Shown here: positions 34,051 to 45,144 of the stretch, piece after piece
Position numbering within the stretch: position 1 is the first letter of the stretch
Layout: each line of letters opens with the position of its first letter
Source: Chamaecrista fasciculata
Lineage: Eukaryota; Streptophyta; Magnoliopsida; Fabales; Fabaceae
NCBI GenBank assembly: GCA_003254925.1
Contig: QANZ01026610.1
Location: forward strand, 215,746 to 279,745
Direction: 5' to 3'
DNA length: 64,000 nucleotides
Program-made: the position numbers and the translations under genes
Notes under the pieces: generated by a model
Told to the model about the DNA's origin: nothing
What the model saw: only the letters and a program-made list of their open reading frames with translations
Databases searched by the model: none

Positions 34051-34985
34051 CCTGATTGCTGCATTAAGATTTGCTATTTTAACTTGTGTGACCCAGCATG
34101 CAGCTTTAAAGGTTTGAGTAGGCATGGGTCTTCTGCCAATAGCACCTCTGGGCTCTGAGGTTTGGTGTATACTGATGAGATGGTACAGGTTCAGTCAACT
34201 TTGATGCCTACCTCATTGAAATGCCTCGCCTTACACCATAATGATTCTTCTGCATTTTTTGCCCGCTGTACAGTATCAAGTCCCCAATTTTGTTAGCCCT
34301 GAAGTTTCAAGTTAGCAAAAAGTTTTCCCCCCTTTTTCAAATTGAGGTGGATATTTTTGTGCAGGAGCCATTGGAGATGAAATAGAGATAAAGGGAAAGA
34401 AATGAATGATATTTTATGCCATTTTTCCTTGTATAAGGGCAATTCCGATTGTTTAAAATCACCATGATAACTTTGTAGATAGCATGGTGAAAAGGCGCAA
34501 AATGCGCAGATAAATTGTATGCTAAACTTGTATATTTTTTTGAAGGAGAAGATTTCATCAATTATAATACATTTCTTTCTATCCTTTGCTGTTTCTTTAT
34601 ATACGATGAACCATGAATGATAGGACTCGTCCATGCTTACAGTCCAATGCATACACTTTGTATAATTAGTTAGTGCTGTGCAAAAACTCAAAGTATGTCA
34701 AGTGGTTTGCATTTTTAAAATAATGTTGGGATGATAATAATGGGGAAGATATCATTCCCAAACTCTAGAAATAGTATAATATTCATATCTCGATTTAGAT
34801 GTGTGCAAAATTTTAAAATACATTATTTTTAATTGATATAACACATCTTTTTTATTTATAATCACAAAAAAAACAGATAAATTATAAATATGAATATATT
34901 ATTAAATTATTTCAATATATATAAAATCTTTAATATTTTATTTGTTAGGAGTAATTTCAAGTAAATAAAACTTTTAGGCGATTAG
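34051..34985 (+). other. 3' flank of the karyopherin gene
   Basis: The first few hundred bases probably hold the 3'UTR. I cannot place the polyadenylation site. Beyond about 34700 the sequence is AT-rich spacer. Confidence 0.45.
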
Positions 34986-34989
34986 AATT

Positions 34990-36850
34990 TGGATTTGAAA
35001 AGGTTAGGGCATGTTTGGGAGCATAATCTCATTTCATTCGATCATCTCATTTTAGGATTGGATGAACAGTAATGGTTGGGTGTTTTTTGGAGCCTTCATC
35101 TCATCTCATCTCGTTCACATCATCATCTCATCCATAACATCATTTTATTTTCTCTTACATTTACTAAACTATCCCTACTCATATACCTATAATTACTTAT
35201 TCTCTAATACAAATATAAAAGAAAAACAATTAGGCAAAATAGTAATTTTACATACCCTCATTTATTACACTTATAATTTTCTCTCTCTATCTATCATTTC
35301 TTATCAATTTTTTTTTTCACCTACACCTCTCTCTCTCCTTCACACACACATTTCTCTCAAATATATATATAGAAATATGTTGTTATTTTATATATATATA
35401 TATATATTAATATTATATCTCTCTCTTATTCTCAATTCTCAAATATATATATAGAAATGTTATATATTGTATTATATATATATATTTATATTAACTTAAT
35501 TAAACAAAAATTATTTTTGTTCATTTGCAATGTTGTTATTTTTTTTAGTCCCAATATTCTTTTATTTGTTTTGAGTAAAATATACAATTGAATCCTTAAA
35601 TTATTTTTTAAGTTACAATCTTCTTCTATTCTCGTTATAATATTCTCTTCACTTTTATAAGCATTTTTTGGTTCGAATCATGGGTAGCCAAAAGATTGTA
35701 ATGTTGTTTTGTTTTTTATTGTCTTAATGTTCTTCTATTTGTTTCAGTAATAAAACTATTTATGGTTAGATTTTTTACTCAAATTACGAGATGAGTTGCA
35801 TTTTGGTCCGCAAAATATTTGTTATATTTTTTAGTCCAAACTGCAACATTCTTATATGTTTTTTACTATTATACAATTCAATCCATATTTTTTTTCAATA
35901 TATTTTATGAAGTTTTGTTTAAAATTAAAAGGAGTTAAAATAATTTTTTATCTTCGCATTTGTTGGCATTATTGCTAGTCTGATCCTTAAACTATAAGAT
36001 TAGTTTCGTTTCAGTAATAAAACTATTTCTGGTCTTATTTTGTTTATCAAACTACGAGATTAGTTATGGACCGATTCATTGGATCGATACAAAGTTGTGG
36101 ACCAAATTGTATGTTTACAATAATTTTCATGTTATTTGCATTCTAGTGCCCAAACTATTGTTTATTATTTTTTGGTCGTTGAATTTCATAAATAGACTCG
36201 ATTATTAATGGCTAGGATTTTCTACGGTTCCCGAGTTATCATTTACACATGTTAGGGATCGATTAATTGGACCGATTCAAATTTATGGACCAAATTGTAA
36301 TCTTAAAATAATTTTAGTTTTATTTTCATTTTGGTCCATCATCTCATCCAATGAGATGGACCCTAAACCCTTCATCCAAAAATATCTCATCCTCACGCTT
36401 TCCAAGAGCATCTAATCTCAACATCATCTCATCCAACCCACCACCAAACATCTATCATCTCATCTCATCTCAATATCTCAATTTCATTTCATTATTTCTT
36501 ACCATTTATACCCCTATACAAAATAAATAAATCTAACAACTTATTTCAGCTAACCACAATCATTACGGAAATGGATCCTCTAGAGTTTCTTTCTCTATAT
36601 TTTTTTGTGAAGTATGAGAGAGAAAGGAAGAGAGAGAAAGAGAAAATATAATTTTACATATTTTTTATTTCTTGAATTTCATATTTTACATACCCTTTTA
36701 TATAATGTCACACCCTATTTAACATCATTTTCTCTCAAATCATCCAAATACTAATACATCATCTCATTTCATCCTATTACAACATCATCTCATCTCAACA
36801 TCTAAGATGAGATTGAATTGAGATGGGAGGCTCCATACAGGAATCTACTT
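34990..36850. mobile_element. GATGAG-rich non-coding element
   Basis: Both ends are full of ATCTCATCTCATC repeats. The left end (CATGTTTGGGAGCATAATCT near 35007) and the inverse of the right end (TGTATGGAGCCTCCCATCTC near 36838) can be aligned as diverged terminal inverted repeats. The middle is AT-rich with no ORF of note. It contains repeated phrases such as AATAAAACTATTT.TGGT and GGACCGATTCATTGGATCG. The 18-mer TTAGAATTTGGATTTGAA occurs just outside both ends (34982 and 36855). Element class is unclear, perhaps a hAT- or Harbinger-type non-autonomous element. Confidence 0.5.
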
Positions 36851-36879
36851 TAAATTAGAATTTGGATTTGAAGGTAGAA

Positions 36880-37854
36880 GATATAGCATAAGGGGTTTTA
36901 AGGGTCTCCTTGAATTTTTAAATTGAAAATTTAATTGTATACACTTCTAACAGTAGTTGAAATGTTCGATAAAATTTTCAAATTATAATTTTTAAATTTA
37001 TTTAAAAATAATTTTTTCATCAAATTATAAATCATTTAAAATTAAAATTTAATTAATCATGATCTATTATAAATTTTTAAACCATTATATTTGATACAGA
37101 GGAAACTGAAACATAAACAAAAAAATACAGACAAAAAAAAACAAAAGAAGAACAAACAACAGAAAGCAGAAAGAAAAACAAGAGAACAAAGTAATAAACT
37201 AACCAACAACAGTAACATCTGAAGCAGTTAAACGATTCAACTCTAAAATGCTAGATTATAATTTGAATTTTATTTTATTATAGGTTTTGAAAATTGTTAA
37301 TGCATGTATCTTTTGATTCTTAATTTATCTAAAATAATAATATAGATTGAAAGAGATACTAATAGCATATTCTCTCTCTCAATAAATTGGTAAAAAAAAA
37401 GGTGAACAAATCTTCTGATAAAAGCAAATTGATTAGTTTAATTATAAACTAGCACACAGTTTTGCAAGTATGCTTTTTAAAGTAAACTTATTTTCCATTA
37501 TTTTGATTTTTGACAAATTTTTAAAGTACTTTTTTTTAGTTTTCTACATATATTTCTTAGTGGAAGTAATTGTATTCGAAATTTTGATAAATACTATGCT
37601 ATTAAATTATTGGTGTAACTATAGTTTATTATTTTAAGTTAATATTTAAAATTTAATCAGAAATTTCTTATATTTTAGTTATAACCTATTTAATAATTGT
37701 CTCAAATTAGATTTATGTAATAAGCTTTCTAGGTAAGTTATTAAGACACCGTAATAATAGTTTATAATAGTTTTGAGTTTTGACGCGAAGTTGACATTGA
37801 CATAATCTTTTAGCAAAATTTTTTCATTTTTTTTTCTGAATTATAATAATGGAA
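36880..37854. other. AT-rich spacer, nothing recognised
   Basis: An A-rich stretch with AACAA-type repeats lies at 37110-37210. Otherwise no structure and no gene is supported. Confidence 0.5.
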
Positions 37855-37863
37855 AAAAATAAA

Positions 37864-38293
37864 GGGTAAATTACACTTTGGTACCCTGTGGTTTGACCCT
37901 ATTTCACTTTGGTACCCTGTGGTTTGAAACTTGACACTTTGGTACCCTGTGGTATTCTCCATTAACACTTTGGTACCCATTGGAGTTATTTTGTAATTTT
38001 AACCATGATAAATTTTGCAAAAATTACATATTGACCCCAAAAAGTTTTTAAAAAATTACAAATAGGTCCCTACATACATATTATCTAGGGACTAAAATGA
38101 AAACTTTAAAAAAATTTAGGGGTCAATATGAAATTTTTGCAAAATTTATTATGGTTAAAATTACAAAATAGCTCCAAAGGGTACCAAAGTATTAAAGGAG
38201 AATACCACAGGGTACCAAAGTGTCAAGTTTCAAACCACAGGGTACCAAAGTGAAATAGGGTCAAACCACAGGGTACCAAAATGTAATTTACCC
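37864..38293. mobile_element. 430-bp hairpin MITE, same family as the outer MULE
   Basis: Ends GGGTAAATTACACTTTGGTA and its inverse are flanked by a perfect 9-bp duplication AAAAATAAA (37855-37863, 38294-38302). The arms pair almost end to end and contain several CACTTTGGTACCCTGTGG units. The outer tip matches the MULE at 12795-14810. It sits about 150 bp upstream of the likely first exon of eRF1, so it may overlap that promoter. Confidence 0.92.
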
Positions 38294-38419
38294 AAAAATA
38301 AATAAGGAGGGCGAAGTTTCTAATTTCTATGGTGGAAAAAGAAAAGAACAAAGGTAGAGGAACATCAACATGGTGTGTGGGTCCCTCGAAGCTATTAATC
38401 AATAATCAGACGTAAAAAA

Positions 38420-38533
38420 TTTAGAGATTGTAGAAGCTGAAGCACTAGCAAGCCTTGGTGAAAACCCTAGTTGCGAAGGAGGAGCCGAGAGAGAGACAAA
38501 GAGATTCTCACCCAAGAACTCATCGTCAAAGCG
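38420..38533 (+). other. Probable 5'UTR exon of eRF1
   Basis: A purine-rich leader-like stretch (GAGGAGCCGAGAGAGAGACA) ends at a plausible donor AAGCG|GTATAATC. A matching acceptor TTGTAG|GCTAG lies at 41875, 25 bp before the ATG, giving a leader intron of 38534-41875. Arabidopsis eRF1 genes also combine a leader intron with an intronless coding region. The transcription start is a guess. Confidence 0.55.
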
Positions 38534-39964
38534 GTATAATCATTAGTCATAGCCATTTCCATTCTTCATCAAACTTTTTCGTTGCTTGTATTTCTTATTT
38601 CTGATGGATTCAATTGTTCTCTTTCTGGACTTCGATTTGTTTAGCTGATCTTCTTTTGCAGATTGCTTTGAGAATTATGCCTCTTATAATTTGGTTGTTG
38701 TTTCTTTTCCGTCTTTCTTTTGCTTTGTTTAGTGCTAAAGCGTTTTTGGTCTTGATTTGTTACGGAGTACACTTGGTAGGAATTTGAGGATGCGAATCTT
38801 AGGGGGTTTATTTGAGTACTGGATTTTTGATCTGGATTGATGTAAGTGGCTGGTCAAATTGTAGTTTGACTGGAGTCTTACATAGTTTGATTATAAAGAA
38901 GGGGAGGTCTTCTGTGCTGACTAGGTGTCCTAATAGCGAATCAACTCTTTTTCTCATAACCGAGGGGATAAGGTAGGAACGATAGGTATGATAACTTTTG
39001 GATCCTTTAACGAGGAAAACCAAACGAGAGAGAGAGAGAGAAAGAATCTTTGATTGATGGGTTGGCCTTACTGATGTGCCATCTATTGGGAGTGAGAAGA
39101 ATTCCATATCAACTCAAACCCTCATCGGCTTCGTACCTGCAAGGCTGCAACCCATCTTTTTAACTTTTTTCCTTTCATCTTCACTGTAAAAAGGGTCAAT
39201 CAAAGTACTTCTATTCTAGTACCCTGCTGAGTATGCATAATCCTCTGCAATCTTGGGAATATTGGTCGTACTGTGTCCAGATATTATGAATATTTGAATA
39301 TTATCTTTTATGTTTTCAGATGCCTTTATATTTCTTGAAACCCTGTCCAGAGGAAATTCTGAAAAAGAGAAGAAATTGGATTTTTTTCCTGCTCAATGGG
39401 TTCTTGCTGTCATTTTTGGTGTTATACTTGCTAGAATTAGAAGGCAAGTTTAATTGTCAGCTAGCATGTTACTAAAGATTGGAATATATGCTCATAAGTA
39501 TGGAAGCCCTGCATATTGTGTTGTTTGCATACACACAAACTAAATGGTACACGTGGAAACAAAATGAATAATATACTTGTTGTTTTTTTCAATCATATAA
39601 AGACTGTTGTAAACTTGTAAGTAAAAGCTTATTTCTTTGAGGTGATCTCAGGGTTTCCTTCCACTAACTCAACTGCTGCGTGTTCTGTTAGGCTTTCTGT
39701 TTATTGTTAACATGAGGGCTAATTGTTAACTCAATACCTAGTATAAGGATTTTTGGAAGATTTTAGGATGTATTTTCCATGACCATTTCCTGTTCTAATT
39801 TTCATTGAAAACAGAAAGATATAACTGAAAATGTGTTTGGTACAACTTCAGAGAAAATTTTTCTAGAAATATTTTCTAAAACAGATTAATAACATGAAAA
39901 GTCAAAATACATTTTAGAATTTTCACAAAAGAACTTGTGGTATTTTTGTATTTTTATAAAAAAA

Positions 39965-40145
39965 TAAGTTATGTTAACATATTAATATCATCATCTCGTA
40001 ATAGTCAAACTAAGAATCACATAATATTTATAGTTGCTCAAGTCAGATTGTTTTGTGGTTTTTTTTTAAAAAAAAAGTCAGTTTGTTTTGAAAATAATAA
40101 AAAAAAAAACAATTTTCATTTCATAGAACAAACCTATCACGATTG
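39965..40145. repeat. Second copy of the intron-9 dispersed repeat
   Basis: AACATATTAATATCATCAT and CACATAATATTTATAGT occur here as in 24470-24540, with ATAGTCAAACTAAGAA in between. The upstream part (39780-39950) also resembles the sequence before the first copy. An ancient transposon is likely. Confidence 0.6.
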
Positions 40146-40484
40146 AACTTTTGCTTTTATTACTGAATTACATATAAACTAAGCTATTCCACCTTTACTA
40201 AGGTTGGTGAAACCTGGGATGCATGGGTATGCTAAAGCCAAAGCCAAAGTCGTATCCATACCTGGTATACATTAAGATAACTGGGTAAGTATCTCTACTG
40301 ATCTGCACTACATTCACGTTAGGGGGAAGTGGAACATTTTAGGCATTATGACTTGGAAAGAGCCAAAGAGGAGAGAGATTTTGGGCATTATGAGTTGTGG
40401 GAAGAGGAGAGAGACATGGAAGAGTGGGTATAAAGTTAATTTTTTGCTTTTTAAATTTTTTTGTGGTCAAATTAAATTCGTGGA

Positions 40485-40675
40485 AAGTTAAAATTCTATA
40501 GAAAGATAGATAGTTTAAGCTATCCAATTCTTGACCGTTGGATTTAACTTTTTCAGTTTTGAGATTTGTGTAATGATTTTTTTAATATATAAAACATAGA
40601 TCTCGAGACTAAAAAGTTAAATCCAATGGTTGAAAGCTAGATAGCTTAAACTATCTAGCTTTTTAAAGTGTTACC
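40485..40675. repeat. Small imperfect hairpin
   Basis: GATAGTTTAAGCTATCCAA followed by GTTGGATTTAACTTTTT pairs with AGTTAAATCCAATGG and TAGCTTAAACTATCTAGCT. It looks like a short MITE. I could not find a convincing target duplication. Confidence 0.5.
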
Positions 40676-40789
40676 CGAAAGTAAAAATATACTTTCTTTT
40701 TCTTTTATTTTTAAATTGTATAATAATGAAATATAGAATAATTATTTTTTGTTAAAAGAAAAAATATTATATATGTGACATTTTTATGT

Positions 40790-41600
40790 TTAGATAAATG
40801 AAACCGTTTATAGAGTTCAGTTTTGAATTGGGTCTGGGTAGGACTATGAACATCCAATTGTTGGAACCAATTGGGAGTCTTCCCTAAAACACAAACACTA
40901 GTAGTGCCAACCTTCTCACTTTCTAGAATCATGCTCACTGTGAAATAATGCTCCTTATGAATTAACCAGCCAATGGGATCCTTGCAGTGGGATGTAGACA
41001 TCGGTAACTCTATCTTGAAATATGCCTTTGGTTCTCTATCTCTTGATATTACTTTCCCTCTTACATTGGCACCAGAATGAGAATGTATTGGCTTCTATTT
41101 TCAACGACGACTCAGCCTTTGATGCAAGTGATTGGATCTTTAATCTCCCCCACCCACTCTTTCAAATGGTTTATATCTCCCTTCACCTCACCTGTGTCTT
41201 TCTCCAAAGCATTTACTCTGCCTTCTATCTTGGGTCTTATCATAACTGTAATCTCACCACTCTGATACCAAGAATGATAAAATCTCTATTATTGACTTCA
41301 ATATAACTGAGCAGTTCCACCTTTTTCTATGGTTGACAGAATTAGATTACAAGAATGATAAAATCTCTCTGCCAAGAATCACTGACTATTTTCCCTACCC
41401 TTCCTTCTGCTCGAGGGCTCTGTACAAAATACCCATTGATCCCACTCAATTCCCCATTGTCAACTCATTATTATTTTGCACCATTGTGCCGTCAGAAGTT
41501 GTTATGCCCTCATCTCCAGTCTTTTCCACTATTTTTTTTCCCTTTTCGTCTCCTAGAATATACTCTTTTCCCTCTCTCATCGAGGCTCATTCTAAGGTTT
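40790..41600 (-). mobile_element. Old Ty3 retrotransposon fragment in the eRF1 leader intron
   Basis: On the minus strand, a probable LTR remnant (about 41600-41275) is followed at 41272 by CTTGGTATCAGAG, a primer site for initiator Met-tRNA. Next come IEGRVNALEKDTGEVKGDIN (about 41240-41180), like the N-terminus of Ty3 gag, and then DPIGWLIHKEHYF and PNWFQQLD from the gag core (about 40990-40830). Stops interrupt it and nothing downstream of gag remains. It lies antisense to eRF1. Confidence 0.65.
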
Positions 41601-41900
41601 AGTTGGGTATTTTATTTTCTTTCTTTTTATTTTGGTTAATTATCTTAATGCAATTCCTAGTTATTATTTGATGTCCATATTTGAAATATGAAATCAAAAT
41701 ACTTAAATGTAATAAAACCTTATATATATTTGTAGCAGATATACATTATGCTCCTTTTGTCATTTAAATATTATTATGTACTAAAATATTTTTTTTACGT
41801 CTAGTGTTTTTTTAGTGGTGGTTAACATTCACTTTTCAAGTTTGTTGACATACTTATTTGTGGTTATGATTGTAGGCTAGCTTTCTTATTATTGACAACA

Positions 41901-43214
41901 ATGGCTGATGGTCAAGAATCAGACAAGAATATTGAGATATGGAAGATCAAGAAATTGATCAAAGCCTTGGAATCTGCTAGAGGTAATGGTACCAGCATGA
42001 TTTCCCTGATTATGCCACCGCGTGATCAGATATCTCGTGTCACTAAGATGTTGGGAGATGAATTTGGAACTGCTTCAAACATCAAGAGCAGAGTGAACCG
42101 GCAGTCAGTGTTGGGAGCCATTACTTCTGCTCAACAGAGGTTGAAGCTCTATAATAAGGTTCCTCCTAATGGTTTGGTTCTCTATACTGGAACCATCGTC
42201 ACCGAAGATGGCAAGGAAAAGAAGGTGACAATTGATTTTGAGCCTTTCAAACCTATCAATGCATCTCTCTACCTCTGTGATAACAAGTTTCACACAGAAG
42301 CACTGAATGAACTTTTAGAATCTGATGATAAATTTGGCTTTATTGTAATGGACGGGAATGGAACCCTTTTTGGGACATTAAGTGGAAATACACGTGAGGT
42401 ACTTCATAAATTTACCGTTGATCTACCAAAGAAACATGGTAGAGGAGGTCAGTCAGCTCTGCGTTTTGCTCGTCTTCGAATGGAAAAACGGCACAACTAT
42501 GTCAGGAAAACTGCAGAACTTGCTACGCAGTTTTTTATAAATCCTGCTACTAGTCAGCCTAACGTTTCTGGACTTATACTTGCTGGTTCGGCTGACTTCA
42601 AAACAGAGCTGAGTCAGTCAGATATGTTTGATCCTCGTTTACAGGCAAAAATATTAAATGTAGTTGATGTTTCTTATGGTGGGGAAAATGGTTTTAATCA
42701 AGCTATTGAGCTATCTGCGGAGATCTTATCAAATGTGAAGTTCATACAAGAGAAACGCTTGATAGGGAAATATTTTGAAGAGATCAGTCAGGATACTGGG
42801 AAATATGTCTTTGGAGTTGATGACACGCTGAAGGCTTTAGAGATGGGTGCTGTGGAAACACTAATTGTTTGGGAAAGTTTGGATATAAATAGGTATGTGA
42901 TGAAAAATAGTGTTACTGGTGAGGTAATCATAAAGCATTTGAACAAGGAACAAGAGGCTGATCAGAGCAACTTTCGAGATCAAGCGACCTCGGCCGAGCT
43001 GGAGGTTCAGGAAAAAATGCCATTGCTTGAGTGGTTTGCCAATGAGTACAAGCGATTTGGTTGCTCACTGGAATTTGTGACCAATAAATCCCAAGAGGGA
43101 TCACAATTTTGCAGAGGTTTTGGAGGAATTGGTGGTATCCTTCGCTATCAGCTCGATATCAGATCATTTGACGAACTATCTGATGATGGAGAAGTGTATG
43201 AGGATTCTGATTAA
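41901..43214 (+). CDS. ERF1: Eukaryotic peptide chain release factor subunit 1 (eRF1)
   Basis: A cytosolic protein that recognises all three stop codons in the ribosomal A site and triggers peptide release, together with the GTPase eRF3. It is 437 aa in one exon, the normal family length. Domain 1 carries TASNIKS (residues 57-63) and YLCDNKF (124-130), which read the stop codon. Domain 2 has the GGQ loop (182-184, [10 protein letters not shown]) that enters the peptidyl-transferase centre. Domain 3 ends with the acidic tail [10 protein letters not shown]. The ATG at 41901 starts [10 protein letters not shown], as expected for plant eRF1. The frame is open a few codons further up but without an ATG. 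All key residues are intact. Expression of plant eRF1 can be self-regulated through stop-codon readthrough and decay; I did not find sequence proof of that here. Confidence 0.98.
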   Translation: MADGQESDKNIEIWKIKKLIKALESARGNGTSMISLIMPPRDQISRVTKMLGDEFGTASNIKSRVNRQSVLGAITSAQQRLKLYNKVPPNGLVLYTGTIVTEDGKEKKVTIDFEPFKPINASLYLCDNKFHTEALNELLESDDKFGFIVMDGNGTLFGTLSGNTREVLHKFTVDLPKKHGRGGQSALRFARLRMEKRHNYVRKTAELATQFFINPATSQPNVSGLILAGSADFKTELSQSDMFDPRLQAKILNVVDVSYGGENGFNQAIELSAEILSNVKFIQEKRLIGKYFEEISQDTGKYVFGVDDTLKALEMGAVETLIVWESLDINRYVMKNSVTGEVIIKHLNKEQEADQSNFRDQATSAELEVQEKMPLLEWFANEYKRFGCSLEFVTNKSQEGSQFCRGFGGIGGILRYQLDIRSFDELSDDGEVYEDSD

Positions 43215-43925
43215 GCTATTCCTGCTGGCCCTGTATGTGATTTTGGGGTAATTGGATGAAGCTGGTGGTCGCTTTTATGATTCTAAAAATCTATAAACAT
43301 AGCTGTAATTTTATTGTTCTAAGACATTCAACTTGGGTTTTTCGTCCTCATGTATTATTCACTTTTGCTTTCCTTTGCTTCTTGTTTTGTCTTTTTTTGT
43401 TAGTTGATATAAGTTGGCAACTCAACCAGACTGGTGATTCCTTTAGAAAAGATGGATTGGGGCAGTTTACCTGGAAACGTCATATTTTTAATTCTAATGT
43501 TAGTGCTTTTTGTTGCAATTGAATTGAGTAATTTCCAATTTTGTGAAATTTGATATGTAATTTCCTTAAATTGTTCGCGGTCGCATTTCATGCTTCTTTA
43601 ATTTTTTATATTATTATATAAATATATGGACGGTGTGTGTGTGTGTGTGTTGGGTAGTAGGTGTAGATATTTGTATTTGTGATATGTAACTTTACATATT
43701 TATGTGGATGCGTGCATGTAGGCAAATGCGTTGTGTAAGTGTATTTACATTTATGTCTATATATATATGCATTCATGAATTTAAGTATTTATAATTTTAT
43801 ATACACTAATGTGTCGGTGTGATTGTATGATTGTGGTAATGTAAGTACACTTCACATATATTGCACGTGGATATATGTTTATTGATTTTGTATTCAGAGT
43901 ATGCATTTATAAATAAATGGGTTTT
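43215..43925 (+). other. eRF1 3' flank with (TG)n and TATG-rich microsatellites
   Basis: The 3'UTR probably occupies the first 350 bases. From 43610 to 43880 the sequence is rich in GTGTGT, ATATAT and TGTAAGT-like repeats. No gene is seen. Confidence 0.5.
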
Positions 43926-43929
43926 GTGA

Positions 43930-44700
43930 GTCTTAGGCGAAGCATCTCTTTTGGGGTTGCAACGTGGTTGTCGTGGAAGTGAAGAAATAAAAGAATCTTT
44001 AATCCTAGTGGAAGTGAAGAAATAAAAGAATCTTTGATCCTAATTTCGTCTTTCCTGAAAAACTTGGATGGATTGTTTTGAAGTGAGTGGATTGGATTTT
44101 GAAGGCGAAAGACGAAAAATCTAGATCTTTACCTTTAGGATCGAGCAGAATTGATCACTATGTTGTTTGGAACCCTTCTCCGTTGACTTGGATTAAACTG
44201 AACACTAACGAAGTTGTCTACAAAGAGTCGTGCATGGCGGCTTGTGGTAGTGTCTTGAGAGATTCTTATGGGCATTGGATGGGAGGCTTTGCGAGAAACC
44301 TGAGTACTTGTAATGTGTTGGAAGCTGAGCTTTGGGGTATCTGTGAGGGTTTGAGGTTGACTTGAGACTTGGGATTCAAAATTTTGGTGGTTGAGTCGGA
44401 CTCTCTTGGTGCTATAATGTAAATCTAATCAACAATAATAGAGGTAACCTGAATGTGGGACATGGTAGTGGTATTCTCAGAATGAGGTAAAGGTTGCTTA
44501 TACCTTTTGTGAAGGAAACCGTTTAGCTTATTGTGTTACAGCTCTCGGGTTGAAGTTGATCTCTGACTTTATGTTTTGGTCTAGCCCTCCAGAGAGTGTT
44601 GGGCTAATCTTGTTTAGTGATATTATCGATTCTATTTTGTTTAAAGAACTCTAGTTTTTTTTTTTCTTTGTCCTTTAGGCCTCTTTGAGTTACCAAAAAA
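43930..44700 (+). pseudogene. L1-type LINE 3' end with RNase H remnant
   Basis: Frame 44087-44365 reads WNPSPLTWIKLNTNEVVYKE, ACGSVLRDSYGHWMGGFARN and LEAELWGICEGLRLT. This is the RNase H domain found at the end of plant L1 LINEs. The catalytic Asp usually seen in KLNTDG is changed to N (KLNTNE). Stops follow at 44363 and later. The tail CTTTAGGCCTCTTTGAGTTA and a short A run close it. A tandem repeat GAAGTGAAGAAATAAAAGAA occurs near 43977 and 44012. Confidence 0.75.
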
Positions 44701-45144
44701 AATGAAGTTTTATTTTTTATAAAAAAAAAAAACAAACAGATTCTTCAAAAATAAATCTCAAGTAGTTTATTTAAATATGTAAAAAGATTTTAAAAATCTC
44801 ATCTACCATTGGGAAAAAGAGATCTCAATGATAAGTAAACTAATTATTTTTTGGTTAACAAAATTTAAATGGTAATCATGAAACTCTTACTCAATATACT
44901 GAAACTTAATTTTATTTTATTAATTTAAATTTTGCAAATCACATTATTTAAATCAATCATGCATGGTGTGAGAAAACAAAAGAGTATAACCATTATTATA
45001 AATTTTAGCTAACTCAAATGCTTCGACTATCAAAACCCAATCAACCCCATAAAAAAACATGCAAAATTGTCCTTCTAATGCTCAACCTTTGGCATTTAAT
45101 CAATTTATTCTTGGCGATGACATTCAAACATTACAATCTAAGCT
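44701..45144. other. AT-rich spacer and 3'UTR of the acetyl-CoA synthetase gene
   Basis: The 3'UTR of the minus-strand gene must start at 45144. No other feature is seen. Confidence 0.5.

Noticed and set aside
35062..35454. 130-aa ORF rich in Tyr, Ile, Leu and Ser
   Set aside because: It is low-complexity AT-rich sequence within a repeat element.
40711..41001. A separate gene on the minus strand
   Set aside because: DPIGWLIHKEHYF and the primer site upstream show it is part of a dead Ty3 gag.
41892..41900. eRF1 start three codons upstream of the ATG
   Set aside because: The codon at 41892 is TTG, not ATG. The ATG at 41901 gives the conserved MADGQE start.
44087..44365. A stand-alone RNase H gene
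   Set aside because: The sequence is the 3' end of an L1-type LINE, with stops and a changed catalytic Asp.
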